This document shows positions 10,978-22,686 of a DNA stretch of 64,000 bases, in pieces. Position 1 is the stretch's first letter, and every line of letters begins with the position of its first letter. This stretch comes from Poa pratensis (lineage: Eukaryota; Streptophyta; Magnoliopsida; Poales; Poaceae). The notes under the pieces are model-generated. The model was not told the origin of the DNA. It ran no database searches and worked only from the letters and a program-made list of their open reading frames with translations. The stretch is from contig CAMZMU010000075.1 in NCBI GenBank assembly GCA_947311845.1, positions 23,597,421-23,661,420 of the forward strand. The letters run 5' to 3'. The position numbers were made by a program, and so were the translations under genes.

Positions 10978-11190
10978 CACTAGTGGAAACAGGGCCACTG
11001 GTCCCGGGTCGTAAGGGCCTCTAGTACCGGGTGTCCACCCGGGACTAGCAAGGCGACACTAGAGCCCCCCCCCCCCCCTAGTACCGGGTCCGTTACGACC
11101 CGGAACAACAGGCTCCCACGTGGCCGCCGAGGCGCGGGCGTGGTGGAGGACCTCTAGTCCCGATTGGTCATACGACCCGGGACCAAGGAC
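10978..11190. repeat. left TIR and subterminal repeats of CACTA 1
   Basis: The TIR is followed by alternating units of CCTCTAGTACCGGGT and ACCCGGGACTAG, a C15 run (11063-11077) and further CTCTAGTCCCGATTGG units. Such arrays are the expected binding region for the element's TnpA-type protein. Confidence 0.8.
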
Positions 11191-11464
11191 CTCACACGTG
11201 GCAGCCTGTAATTTTTTGTTTTTCCTCCCAATTTAATATTGAAATGGTGCAAAAAAAATGCGTTTAATTAATTAAAAACAGAAACTACATATAACATATC
11301 AAAATGTTCATAAATAAAAATATGTTCACGTCTATCCGGTTACATGGAGGTGCTCATAACCGGGACTAGAGCCCGTCTATTCGATTACACGTGTGTGGAG
11401 ATCATAACCGGGACTAGAGCCCGTCTATTCGGTTACACGGGAGATCATAACCGGGACTTCACCG

Positions 11465-14400
11465 CTATTCTCCATTGTATGTTCCTTTTGTAGGTATGAC
11501 TTCGCTGAGCAGAAACCCCGCAAGTTCCTCTGCTAGTGCTTGAAAGCGCTTCTTTAGTGGCATACTCTCGCGCAATGGCTCTGCCTATAAAAGAAGGAGA
11601 TCAATACGAATATTAATCATGACTATCAAAAATTATGAATGACACTGGAGATCAATTGATGAATATGATTGTTCACGTACGTCTAAAAATTTCTTTGGGT
11701 CCCGCTCAGTGACCGAACGACGAATCCACTCGCAAACGAAATATCCACAGAAATTGGTCCCCTGTGGTTGCCTCTCGATCCACTTTACGAGAATAGAATT
11801 CAATCAAATCATAGTCAACATATAGTGGTATTGAAAACTATAAATAAAGAGATGCGCGAACCTAGCTAGACCGTACTACCTACCTGTGGGTGAACAAAAG
11901 TCAGCTGTTCTTCAAATGAACCTGAACCCTTTGTCCTCGCTTTGAATTGTTTCCAAACCCTGCCGGCAAAAAAAAGAATAAATGAGTTATTAGTTGCTTG
12001 ATATCTCTGAAATCAATAAGAGAGACTGATATAGTGCGATAATGTTTGAAATTACCTTTGGAGCGTATCTAGAATGCTTTGGTACCTCTCCTCAGGCCAG
12101 TCCAATGAGTCGTAGACTTGAACTCTTGATCTATCAACTTCAATGACTAGCAGAATGTAATGATCGCTGCGCATGATTATATACACGTCAGTAACTCATC
12201 AGTTACACTTAATTTGTACAAGCGAGTAACACTCTCTTACCTGAAGAAGTAAGGAAACATTATCTCCGTGTTGAAATGTTGCTTCATTAGGGCATTTAGC
12301 AAGTTCTTCTCCGTGTCCTTCACGTGGTTTTTTAGTGTCCTTGCATTAACTCGTACTGGGTTAACGAACCCAAAGCCATAGATGCCCTTTCTACCACATT
12401 CATCACTCTTCATTCTGCATAATACCGTAGTGAGCATAATTAGCGATGGCAATGAACGAGCTGAGAGCTAAAGACTTTATCTTTTTTGGAAATAAATGAA
12501 TTGAATCACTTACAGACAGTAGGCACCGACGAGAGCCAAGTCGAGGGAGTCAAGGTTGTATAAGTACCAGAGTTCTTCGAGCTGAATTGTGAACATGTCT
12601 TCACCCGCGAAATGATTTTTTGTAACTTTCACACAGATCAAAAAGTCATCAAATTCCTTTGTGGTTTTCATGTACCAACTATGGAGTTGTCGCATACATG
12701 TCGGTAGACACTTTATCTGATCACCTCGCAGCAGGGACCTCCCCCATTTCCATTTCCATGAATCATCTACATCAGACGGAAAGAGATTTTCGTTGTCCAG
12801 TTGAGCAAGAGTAATACCAGCATCTGCAGCAAAGTCCTTCTTCAAGGATAAAGTAGGAATTAGGTCCGTCACGGAGCCATGACCACTGGGTATAACTACG
12901 AGCGGGGCTATCGACTGGTTTGCCTGTTGTCCGAGCTGGGCAACGTCTCTTTTCCCTCTGGCACTACTACTTCTCGTCTTGGGAGAGCTACTACTTTTAC
13001 TCAGAGCTCGTAAATAGTTATCTGGCTTATTTTTCTCATATTGCGATGGTTCCGTGATGAATCCAATAGCCCACTTGTTTTCCTTTGCAGTAAATGTTTG
13101 CTTTTCCTCGGGCTTTTTCCGTGCAAGCTGTCTTTTTGTGTCTGCATCCACCCACGCATCCAATTGCTCTTTAGTCATGTCGCAAGCTCTGAGGTCGTCA
13201 AGGCTTTTGGGTACTTTTGGGAGGGGCGAACGTCGGGGGTCTCGCCCGAATCCCATGGACGACGAAGTGGCGCCCTTCCTATGTCGGGGCTCAGGAGTCG
13301 GCTCATGCGGCGGCGGAGTCGGCTCATGCGGCGGCGGAGTGGGCTGACGCGGCGGTGGAGTCGGCTCACGCGGCGGTGGAGTCGGCGCACGCGGCGGCGG
13401 AGACGACTGATGCAGAGGCGACTGATGGTTGTCGTCCCCTTCATCGTCATCAGGTGGTGAATCGTGAATTGGCGGAGACGATGGTGGCCTTGGCGCCCAG
13501 CCTTCAAACTTGATGTATTTCTTCCGCCATAGAATTAGACCACCCACGACGTCCCCTAGCACCGACTCATCATCAGCTCTTGGGAACTCAAGGTTCAGTG
13601 ATTCATATCCTTGTACAACTTGATCCACGCCGACACGAGCAAATCCATCTGGAATGGCATTGCCAAGCCACGATGCTGTAGAGTCAATGGAGAATGCATA
13701 GCCGTCCGCCGCCTTCATGGATAAGTTAAATACTGGGACATGCAGCTCACAAGTTGTTTTCTCCGTGATATAATCCACGGGGTAACTTGTCTCATCATCA
13801 CCGACCATAACCGAGGAAGCCACGCTGCTTCTGCGATGCGATGGGCCGCCTTGACTCGCTTGTTCCAGCTGAAGAGTTGGCGCCCCTTGCTCGCGCATTT
13901 GATCTATTTGCTTCTGCTGCTCCTTATAGAGAGCAACCATCTGGTCATGATTTCTTTCTAAGATCATCAACCGGTCTGATTCCTGCTGCTCCTTCCTCCT
14001 CTTTGCTCTCAATCGGCTTCTATAAGAGGCACGGTCCTCGGGAAACCCTTCAATCCACGGCACTTCTCCTAAGCCTCGTGTTGATCCTCCTTTTTCTTTG
14101 GTCCCGAGGGCCTCTGACAGCTCGTCCTTCTCTCTGTCGGAAATAAACTTTCCCTCTTTAGACTTGGCAATTAAGTCAATAATTTTTTTTGGGCTCCGTT
14201 GACTACTTTGCTTTCATCAATTATTAACTCCCCTGTTTCCATGTCATACTCCCCTCCATGCGCAAGTAGCCAATTCCTTATCCTTCTGTCCCATTCCTCT
14301 GTGACCGGGGTGAGCCCTTTTGCACGCAACTCGGACTCAATTTTTTCCCACTTAGGCTCGGCAACTCGGTAGCCACCTGGCCCCATCTTATGGTGATACT

Positions 14401-15155
14401 TCTTTTTCGCTGCATTATTCTTATTCGTTTGCGACCTTTTCTTAGCTCGTTCTGATTTCTTGTACTCCAGAAATGCAGGCCAGTGAGGCCGCTGCCTCTC
14501 TCGTGTGCCGGTGAAATCCGGAAGTTTCCCATCTTCTTCCCACTCACGGAATAATTTGTTCTTGTAGTTATTGAATTGTTGAGCCATCTTCTTAAGAGCG
14601 AAATGCTTGACTTTGTCCGTCATTTTTTTTGTCTTCACCTCATCTTCCAAGACCGGTAGGGTGAAATGTGCAATGAGCTTGTTCCAAAGCACATCTTTGG
14701 TTCTCTTGTCGACGTAACTAACTCCCTCTAACTTTGGCTTAATCCATTCCTGAGTGCTGATATAAACGTTGTCCCTGACAGTGACTCCGCATTGATGCAC
14801 AAACTTAACTGCGTTCGGCACGGGTGCCAGTGGTTGGCCAGTAGTTGCATTCACCTCGTCAATTGTGAGATGCTCATCTTTGCCCATCCCTTGGGCATGG
14901 CCTCGTTTAGTGGATTGGTTCGATGCGGAGGTCTAAAAATATGAAACATGTGTGAATACATATATATGCACAAATCAGTTATTGCATCTGCTCAACATAG
15001 GCTTAATATACCTCGCCAGACGGCGTGGGTCCACCAATTTCCGAGTCCTCATCTTCAGCTCCTTCCGCGGGATGCCGAAATTCACCGGGTTCCAAAATGT
15101 AGGAAAGTATCTCTTCTTCCCCTTCTCTCGTTACGAAGGGAGCATCGACATCCAT
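11465..15155 (-). CDS. Transposase_24/Ulp1-protease fusion, CACTA 1 copy A
   Basis: This is a multi-exon accessory gene of the CACTA element. Exon 1 (15155-15012, MDVDAPFVTREG) is acidic. Exon 2 (14932 to about 12515) has a Transposase_24 (Ptta/En/Spm) region, a basic coiled-coil stretch, a DUF8039-like segment (about 13520-13760) and a Pro-rich repeat (13260-13420). Exons at 12418-12241, 12166-12056, about 11960-11885, about 11790-11695 and about 11590-11465 give a C48 Ulp1-like cysteine protease with His (SDHYILLVI), Asp (VQVYDSLDW), Gln and Cys (QGTNFCGYFVCEW) all present. Such domains usually cleave SUMO-like proteins; the target here is unknown. Splice sites are GT-AG. An A8 tract near 14185 is one base short of keeping exon 2 in frame, in both copies. 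Confidence 0.8.
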
Positions 15156-15659
15156 TGTTTAACTAATACAAAAAAAAGATAAAACAATAATAGCATTAGT
15201 ACAATAATTCAAAGGAGGGAACTATACAAATATGCAACAAAAACAATTTAATATTGCATCTAAAGAAAAAAATCTTTCAAAAAAAACATAGGCTGTCCCA
15301 ATCCCAGCCCAGCCCAAATTTGGGCCAGAACCTGGTCAAAGGTGGCCACCGTGGTCATCGCTGGCCCACCTGCCAGCGCCTACCCGCCCCACCGCCACGT
15401 GTGACCGCCCACTGGCCACGCGTGGTCAATGCTGGCCCACCTGCCAGCGACCCAGTTCTGACCCCGCCGCCCTGCCTCGTGTTCCCGCCCCGCCTCGTCT
15501 TCACCTCCCCGCCTCGTGTTCCCACCCGGCCGCCTCGCCTTCACCCCCCGTGGTCAATGCGGAGCACCAACAGCCCCCGCCCACCCGGAGTCAATGCTCC
15601 TGGCCCACTTGCCAGCGACTCGGGCGCTGGCCCACCCGACGGTTCCCCTCCCGACGGTC

Positions 15660-15780
15660 CTGGTCTTTAAAAAGGGACGCGCCCGTGCGGATATGGACAC
15701 TCCACTCCGCTCCGCTCCCACGGTTCCCCTCCGCCCGACGGTTCCCCTCCGCCCGTCCAGTGCCCTCGCCGCCATGTCGC
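15660..15780 (+). promoter_or_regulatory. TATA-like promoter of the Trp/Pro-rich gene
   Basis: CTTTAAAAAGGG at about 15664-15675 lies about 100 bp before the ATG at 15774 and marks the only sensible core promoter for the plus-strand gene. The same sequence occurs in copy B at about 26884-26895. Confidence 0.45.
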
Positions 15781-16705
15781 GCTGGTTCGGGAAGTCCCCG
15801 AAGAACGAGACCGGCGAGTCCTCCAACCGTCGCCGCGCTTCTCCACCGCCTCCACCGCCGGCGGCCTTGGGCGTCGTTCCGCAGGGCGTGCGGAGGACCG
15901 CGCCACCGGTGCGGGTCGCCCACGCACCCGACGCGCCGTCACGAACCACCACCACCACCGCCGGAGGGAGGAGGATCCGGCGCCGGCGCTACGTGCCGGA
16001 GCCGGAGTGCCAGTGGCACTGGGACAACGCCGCCACGCTGGAGTGGAGCGACGTCCACCTCCCCGAGGGCTGGCACCTGAACCCGCAGAGGATTCCGGTG
16101 CCGGCGGTCCCGCTCCCTGGGAGGCAACTGGACAGGGAGATCGCGCGCCGGCGCCGCCTCCTCCCTCCGGCGCTCCGCAACGACCCCGCCTACGCGGCGG
16201 ACTCCCCTCACTGGGAGCAGTGGCTCAAGGACGAGCACGAGGACCGCCGCCACTCCTACTTCGCCCCGGCGCCCCGCGCCGTCCAATCCGCCTACCCAGC
16301 GCTGCCCGACGCGCTGTGGTTCGAGGAGGAGGTCCCCGAGGATGAGGACGACCCGGAGATGGTGGCCGCGTACGAGGCCTCCAACCTCAGCCTCGTCGAG
16401 GACGAGATCAAGAGGTGGGAGAAGGTGAGGACCGCGGCCGCGCCCTGATGCCGCCGCCGCCGCCGCCACCGCAGCAGCAGAGTACGACCCGGACGAGGTC
16501 GAGCCGTGGCACTACGCCATGGAACGCGAGCAGGAGCAGGACCTTCCGCCGCCGCCTCCTCTGCCTCCGGCCTCGTTGGCCAGTCCTGGGTCTTTACCGG
16601 CGGGAGCTGGGAGGCGCCACCGGAGCAGCAGGAGGCGCCACCGCAGCAGCAGGCGCCACCGGAGCATCTCTGGACCCCGCCGCCCTTCTCATCCTCGACG
16701 ACTAG
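15774..16705 (+). CDS. Trp/Pro-rich CACTA-associated protein, copy A (frameshifted)
   Basis: The chosen start is the ATG at 15774 (MSRWFGKSPKNETGESSN), because it follows the TATA-like box; an upstream ATG at 15516 lies in repetitive GC-rich sequence. The middle has a conserved-looking core with WHWDNAATLEWSDVHLPEGW, LNPQRIPVPAVP and DPAYAADSPHWEQWLKDEHE, then an acidic segment. After about 16440 the frame breaks: copy A has one G fewer than copy B here. The likely continuation is a Gln/Pro-rich tail ending in LILDD. I recall similar Trp-rich proteins near CACTA genes in Triticeae, but know no function. It is transcribed opposite to the other transposon genes. Confidence 0.5.
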
Positions 16706-17184
16706 GCGGCACCGGCGACGACGACCCCCCTCCCCCCTCCAATGTAATGGCCTTATTAATGGCCTCCCCCCCCCCAATGTAATCGGCCGTTTGTGGCCTC
16801 CCCATAATGAAATCGGCCCTTAGGCCCTAAAAATATTCTTGTTTGCCAACTCCGGCGCCGGCCCCGTGGTTAGGGTCCGCCGCCGCCGCCGCGCGCTAGA
16901 TCTGAGAGAGGGAGAGAGTAGTTGGTCGGGGGGACGAGCTCACCGTGGGTCGGGGGCGAGCTTTGCTTGCTCGGGGACGACGATCTTGCTCGGGGGAAGA
17001 GCGGGGACGGCCGCGCCCGGAGCAGGAGCAGGACGGCGACCCACGGTGAGGGCGGCAGCGGCGCGGGGACGAAATCCGGCAGCCTGGCGGCGCAGGAGGC
17101 GGCGTCGTCTGGAGCCCGGAGGCGGAGCGTCGATTTGCTGGACTTGGGCAAATTTTCGGCCCGAGCCACTAGAAGTAGCGCCAA

Positions 17185-17355
17185 AAAGGCCTCTAGTACC
17201 GGGCCGTGGCTCCACCCGGTACTAGAGACCCTCTAGTACCGGGCCGTGTTACCACCCGGTACTAGAGGTCCCTCAGGGCCGCGAAAATTTGCGCGCCAAG
17301 CCCAGTGGACCTCTAGTACCGGGTGGTCGCACGGCCCGGTACTAGAGGTTAATTT
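17185..17355. repeat. internal subterminal-type repeat cluster, copy A
   Basis: Five or six CTCTAGTACCGGGCCGT / CACCCGGTACTAGAG units lie deep inside the element, in the style of its ends but without a CACTA terminus. They may mark the edge of a former shorter element or extra TnpA-type binding sites. Confidence 0.6.
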
Positions 17356-17409
17356 TTTTAATTTTCTGGTTTCTTACTTTTTTTATATCTTTTGATTTAC
17401 TTGTCTAAA

Positions 17410-17799
17410 TTAAGTAAAAATTGCTTTCATTTTCCTGTTTTCTGTTTTGGTTTAAAATGAAGTATCACATGCGCTTGGTTTTAAATTAAGTACTACATAC
17501 GCTTAATTTAAAATCAATTCAAAAATTTATAAATCAAGTACTACATGCGCAGTGGATCATTTCACATCACAAAGTTTGATGCTACATCAAAAATTTATAA
17601 ATTAAGTACTACATTCCGCCACCGCCATACGCTTGATTTCATTGACATGTCTGTCTTGTCCTCCATACTATAAATTATATAAAAGTTTAATAAATTATTA
17701 CACATCATGAACAACATCCCTATTTAGTCTTCGCTTTTTCTTTTTGTGAGACCCTTTCTTCTGATCGCTCCGTAACCATGGACAAGGGTCTGCATATAA
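17410..17799 (-). repeat. duplicated Tnp2 3' end, partial unit 1, copy A
   Basis: About 380 bp that recur at 18800-19172: the terminal codons of the Tnp2 gene (TTCGCTTTTTCTTTTTGTGA to GACAAGGGTCTGCATATAAC) and the sequence downstream of its stop. Here the match stops abruptly at 17799, where CGGGACTAAAG units begin. It is a broken tandem copy of the transposase 3' end. Confidence 0.75.
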
Positions 17800-18480
17800 C
17801 CGGGACTAAAGAAGCACACGGATCGTGTGTTTCTTTCAAGCGCTTGTGAGACGTTGGATCAGGGGTGAGCCGACTTTAGTCCCGGTTGGTGTTACCAACC
17901 GGGACTAAAGAAGCACACGGATCGTGTGTTTCTTTCAAGCGCTTGTGAGACGTTGGATCAGGGGTGTGTTTCTTTTGAGGGATTGTGAGCTGTTGGATCA
18001 GCAGTATCATGACCACTTCGTGAGCCACATGACCCGGTTGGTGTTACCAACCGGGACTAAAGAAGCACACGTACCCTATATATAGCCCACCTCCCGGAAT
18101 TCCAGCGTCACTCACTCACTCACACAAAACATTCCAGCGTCACTCGGAGAGGCATCTTTGGGCAACCAGCGGCAAGACGTCTCTGATGACCTGCGACCGT
18201 TCCAAACGGTTGCAGATCATCAGAGATGTCTTGCCGGACGGTTGTAGATCATCAAAGACGTCTTACCGCTGCTTGGATCGAAGTGGCGCTCAAACACAAA
18301 ACATTCGGGTTCCCTAGCTACGTCCTGCAACCGTTTGGTCGGATCCAAGCAGCGGCAAGACGCTCTGATGATTAGCAACATCCCCAACACTTGTTGCAAA
18401 TCATCAGAGACGTCTTGCCGCTCTCTGGATCGAAGGCCGATTTGCCGTCTCACGACCACGCGATTGTGTTGGTAAAACTG
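17800..18480 (+). promoter_or_regulatory. orphan promoter/leader module shared with CACTA 2, copy A
   Basis: This segment begins with CGGGACTAAAG/CTTTAGTCCCGG inverted units and two CACACGGATCGTGTG sites. A TATA box (CCCTATATATAGCCC, about 18083-18097) and a leader containing a hairpin (18171-18235) follow. The same arrangement lies in reverse at 39640-40260 in CACTA 2, where it drives the TnpA-like gene. In this element nothing is encoded downstream on the plus strand, so it looks like a captured or rearranged promoter. Confidence 0.6.
18171..18235 (+). other. 31-bp stem hairpin in the leader module, copy A
   Basis: GGCAAGACGTCTCTGATGA starts an arm of 31 bases that pairs with 18205-18235. 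Only three positions differ from perfect complementarity, two of them G-U wobbles in the plus-strand transcript. The loop is 3 bases. Related single arms repeat up to about 18435. Confidence 0.7.
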
Positions 18481-18588
18481 CAGCTGATTGACATAGTGTT
18501 TAGATCTCTCTTCTGAGTTTTCAGGACATAGTTACATAAAAGGTTTAATACATTATTACACATCAGCAACAACATCCCTATCTAGTGT

Positions 18589-18804
18589 TCACTTTTTCTT
18601 CTTGTGTGTCCCTTTCTTCTGATTGCGCCGTAGCCATGGACATTCTTCATCATTTAACACGATGCTTGGGTCAGTTTTCACTTTGAAGGGCAGAATTTCA
18701 TCAAACTTATTGTAATCTTCTGACATGTCTGTCTTGTCCTCCACTCCCACGATGTTTCTTTTTCCTGAAAGAACTATGTGGCGCTTTGGCTGGTGCGCTT
18801 TCAT
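18589..18804 (-). pseudogene. duplicated Tnp2 C-terminal fragment, copy A
   Basis: A 71-codon minus-strand frame contains KRHIVLSGKRNIVGVEDKTD and ends CPWLRRNQKKGTHKKKK. It is a diverged copy of the C-terminus of the adjacent Tnp2 protein (KRHIVLSGKRTIVGVEDKTD, CPWLRSDQKKGSHKKKK). It lacks the rest of the transposase and is not a separate gene. With 17410-17799 and the true end at 19069, the Tnp2 3' end occurs three times in the unit. Confidence 0.85.
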
Positions 18805-19068
18805 TTTCCTGTTTTCTGTTTTGGTTTAAAATGAAGTATCACATGCGCTTGGTTTTAAATTAAGTACTACATACGCTTAATTTAAAATCAATTCAAAAAT
18901 TTATAAATCAAGTACTACATGCAGTGGATCATTTCACATCACAAAGTTTGATGCTACATCAAAAATTTATAAATTAAGTACTACATTCCGCCACCGCCAT
19001 ACGCTTGATTTCATTGACATGTTGTCTTGTCCTCCATACTATAAATTATATAAAAGTTTAATAAATTA

Positions 19069-22000
19069 TTACACATCATGAACAACATCCCTATTTAGTC
19101 TTCGCTTTTTCTTTTTGTGAGACCCTTTCTTCTGATCGCTCCGTAACCATGGACAAGGGTCTGCATATAACTTGAGACTTGGGTCAGTGGTCACTTTGAA
19201 GGGCGGAATTTCATGAAACTTGTCGTAATCTTCTGACATGTCTGTCTTGTCCTCCACTCCCACGATGGTTCTTTTCCCTGAAAGAACTATGTGGCGCTTT
19301 GGCTCATCGGCTGATGTATTCACTTCCTTATCTTTTCTTTTTTTTGGCTTGGTAGACATGTCCTTCACATAGAAAACCTGAGCCACATCCTTGGCTAGAA
19401 CGAATGGTTCGTTGTCGTACGCAACATTCGTGAGATCCACTGTAGTCATTCCGTACAATGGGTCTTCCTTTACCCCGCCGCCTCTCAGGTTGAACCATTT
19501 GCACCAGAACAAAGGGACCTTCAAAGAAGGTCCATAGTCAAGTTCCCATATCTGCTCTATGCAACCATAATATGTGACCGTGGCCTCATTCGTGCTCTTA
19601 TCATCAAAGCGGACACCACTATTTTGGTTGGTGCTCTTTTTATCTTGGGCGTTCGTGTAAAATGTATTCCCGTTTATCTCATACCCTTGGAAAGTCCAAA
19701 TAGTCGAAGATGGCCCCTTAGACAACAAGAACAGCTCATCTGAGACTGTGTTGTTGTTGTTCAGATGCGTTTCCAACCAACCGCCAAAATTCTCCATGTG
19801 TTCCTTTGCAATGGCGGAGTCATCCATCCCCGGGTTGTTAGAGCGTACAATATCCTTGTGCATCTGGATATACGGAGCCACCAAAGTGGAATTATGCAGA
19901 ACTGTGTAGTGTGCTTTTGTGAAAGAATACCCGTCCCTGCATATGTATGATTTCTTTCCTAGAGTGCCTTCTCCACTTAGTCTCCCCTCATGTCGCGATT
20001 CAGGAAGACCAATCGACTTAATGCCGGGAATAAAGTCAACACAAAACTCAATGACCTCCTCTGTTCCATACCCTTTGGAGATGCTTCCTTCTGGCCTAGC
20101 ACGGTTATGAACATACTTCTTCAACACTCCCATGAACCTCTCAAAGGGAACATATTGTGTAGAAATACAGGACCCAGAATGTGAATCTCGTCGACCAGGT
20201 GTACTAGGAGATGTGTCATAATAGTGAAGAAGGATGGTGGGAACACCAACTCAAAACTAACGAGACATTGAGCCACATCCTTCTGTAACCTTAATAGAGT
20301 GGTTGGGCTGATTGACTTCTGCGAAATTGCATTGAGGAACGCACATAGCTGAACAATGGATACTCGAACATTTTCCGGTAGAAGCCCCCGCAATGCAACC
20401 GGAAGCAGTTGAGTCATCAGCACGTGGCAGTCATGAGACTTTAGGTTCTGGAACTTTTCTCTGCCATATTTATTATTCCCTTTATATTCGACGAGAAGCC
20501 AGACGGGACCTTCATACTGCTCAGGACTTCAAAAAATATCTCCTTCTCTTCTTTGGTAAGAACGTAGCTAGCAGGACGTAGACGTCCTTTATCCCGTCCT
20601 CATTGGATGCAGGTTCTTTGGGTCTTTCAAAAGTTGCTGGTCCTCTCGTGCTTCCGGAGTATCTTTTGCCTTCCCATACACGCCCAAGAAGCCTAGCAGG
20701 TTCACGCAAACATCTTCGTCACGTGCATCACGTCGATTGCAGAGCGGACCTTTAGGATTTTCCAATAGGGTAGTTCCCAAAATATAGACTTCTTCTTCCA
20801 CAGGGGAACGTGGTTGTTAGCGTCCTTCGGAACAGACTGTCCGCCAGGACCCTTTCCAAAGATTACATCTAAATCCTTGACCGCATCATATATCTTCACC
20901 ACTTTGGAGGGGTGGCTTCGGCCGGCGATCTTCCTCACCTTTGAAATGCTGCTGCTTGCTTTTTCTCTTAGGGGATGCTGAGTTGTAAGAAATCGACGAT
21001 GACCCGGGTACACATTCTTGTTACCTACATATATACTTTCAGTGCTATCTAAACAGTGTGTGCATGCATTGTATCCCTTGTTCGACTGTCCTGAAATGTT
21101 ACTAAGAGCAGGCCAATCATTGATGGTTACAAACAACAACCCTCGTAGGTTAAATTCCGCTTGTTTGTACTCATCCCACACAGGTACCCCTTCATCACGC
21201 CACAACTGTAAAAGTTCATCAACTAATGGCCTCAGGTAGACATCAATGTTGTTACCGGGTTGCTTCGGGCCTTGGATGAGCACTGGCATCATAATGAACT
21301 TCCGCTTCATGCACAACCAAGGAGGAAGGTTATAGATACATAGAGTCACAGGCCAGTGCTATGACTGCTGCTCTGCTCCCCAAAAGGATTAAAGCCATCC
21401 GTGCTAAGACCAAACCTTAAGTTCCTTGGGTCACGTGCAAATTCCTTGTACTCTGTATCGATTTTTTCTCCACTGCGACCCATCAGCCGGGTGTCTCAAC
21501 ATCTCGTCGCTCTTGCGGTCTTCTTTGTGCCATCGCAACAACTTGGCATGCTCTTTGTTTCTGAACAAACGTTTCAACCGTGGTATTATAGGAGCGTACC
21601 ACATCACCTTGGCAGGAACCTTCTTCCTGGCGGGCAGGCCCTCAACATCGCCAGGGTCATCTGCTCTGATCTTATACCGCAATGCACCGCATACCGGGCA
21701 TTCATTCAAATTCTCATACTTCTCACCGCGGTAGAGGATGCAGTCATTAATGCATGCATGTATCTTCTGCACATCTAATCCTAGAGGGCAGATAATCTTC
21801 TTTGCTTCATACGCACTCTCGGGCAATTCGTTACAGCCGAGCTTGTCCTTCACTATTTTCAGTAAACTCCCAAATCCCTTGTCAGATAACCATTCGCTGC
21901 CTTCCATTGCAATAATTCCAGTGTGGTACCGAGCTTTGTGTTGCCATCTTCGCAAGTTGGGTACAACTTTGTTTTGTGATCCTCTAACATGCGCTCCAAC

Positions 22001-22168
22001 TTCAACTTCTCAAGTGTAGTTTCTGCTAGGGTATGTGCATCAACGATGACCCCACGTAAATCATCATGTTGATGGGATCATCTGGTTCATCATCAGCTTC
22101 CCGTTGGGTTACCAACATATTCAGGGTACATGTAGTTGTCATCGTTCTCTTCTTTCTTCGTTATCTTC
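19069..22168 (-). pseudogene. Tnp2 transposase, CACTA 1 copy A (frameshifted, cut by gap)
   Basis: This is the same gene as 30299-33650, read here in pieces: 21955-21431, 21349-20702, about 20705-20589, 20423-20121 and 20133-19069. Breaks are single-base losses or gains, for example at about 20144, 20456, 20594, 20717, 21357 and 21835, where copy B keeps the frame. The 5' end is lost at the N gap (22169). In contrast, the C-terminal junction (KPKKRKDKEVNTSADEPK, about 19330) is in frame here but broken in copy B. Errors crowd toward the gap, which points to low-quality sequence rather than gene decay. Confidence 0.85.
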
Positions 22169-22228
22169 NNNNNNNNNNNNNCCCCCCCCCCCCCCCCCCC
22201 CCCCCCCACCCCCCCCCCCCCCCCCCCC

Positions 22229-22299
<71 letters not shown>
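22169..22299. other. N gap and poly-C run (assembly join)
   Basis: Twelve Ns (22169-22180) are followed by about 119 bases of C with two isolated A residues. The matching place in copy A (11063-11077) has only 15 C. The second 11-kb copy starts exactly where the poly-C ends. I read this as an unresolved join between two contigs or reads of the same locus. Confidence 0.9.
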
Positions 22300-22686
22300 T
22301 AGTACCGGGTCCGTTACGACCCGGAACAACAGGCTCCCACGTGGCCGCCGAGGCGCGGGCGTGGTGGAGGACCTCTAGTCCCGATTGGTCATACGACCCG
22401 GGACCAAGGACCTCACACGTGGCAGCCTGTAATTTTTTGTTTTTCCTCCCAATTTAATATTGAAATGGTGCAAAAAAATATGCGTTTAATTAATTAAAAA
22501 CAGAAACTACATATAACATATCAAAATGTTCATAAATAAAAATATGTTCACGTCTATCCGGTTACATGGAGGTGCTCATAACCGGGACTAGAGCCCGTCT
22601 ATTCGATTACACGTGTGTGGAGATCATAACCGGGACTAGAGCCCGTCTATTCGGTTACACGGGAGATCATAACCGGGACTTCACCG

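Noticed and set aside
15554..16777. Several long minus-strand and alternate frames in the GC-rich gene (and 26774-27886)
   Set aside because: They are shadows of the plus-strand Trp/Pro-rich gene caused by high GC and few stop codons; they lack recognisable domains.
22066..22378. Long poly-Pro and poly-Gly frames across the N gap
   Set aside because: They are translations of the 119-base C run and the Ns, not proteins.
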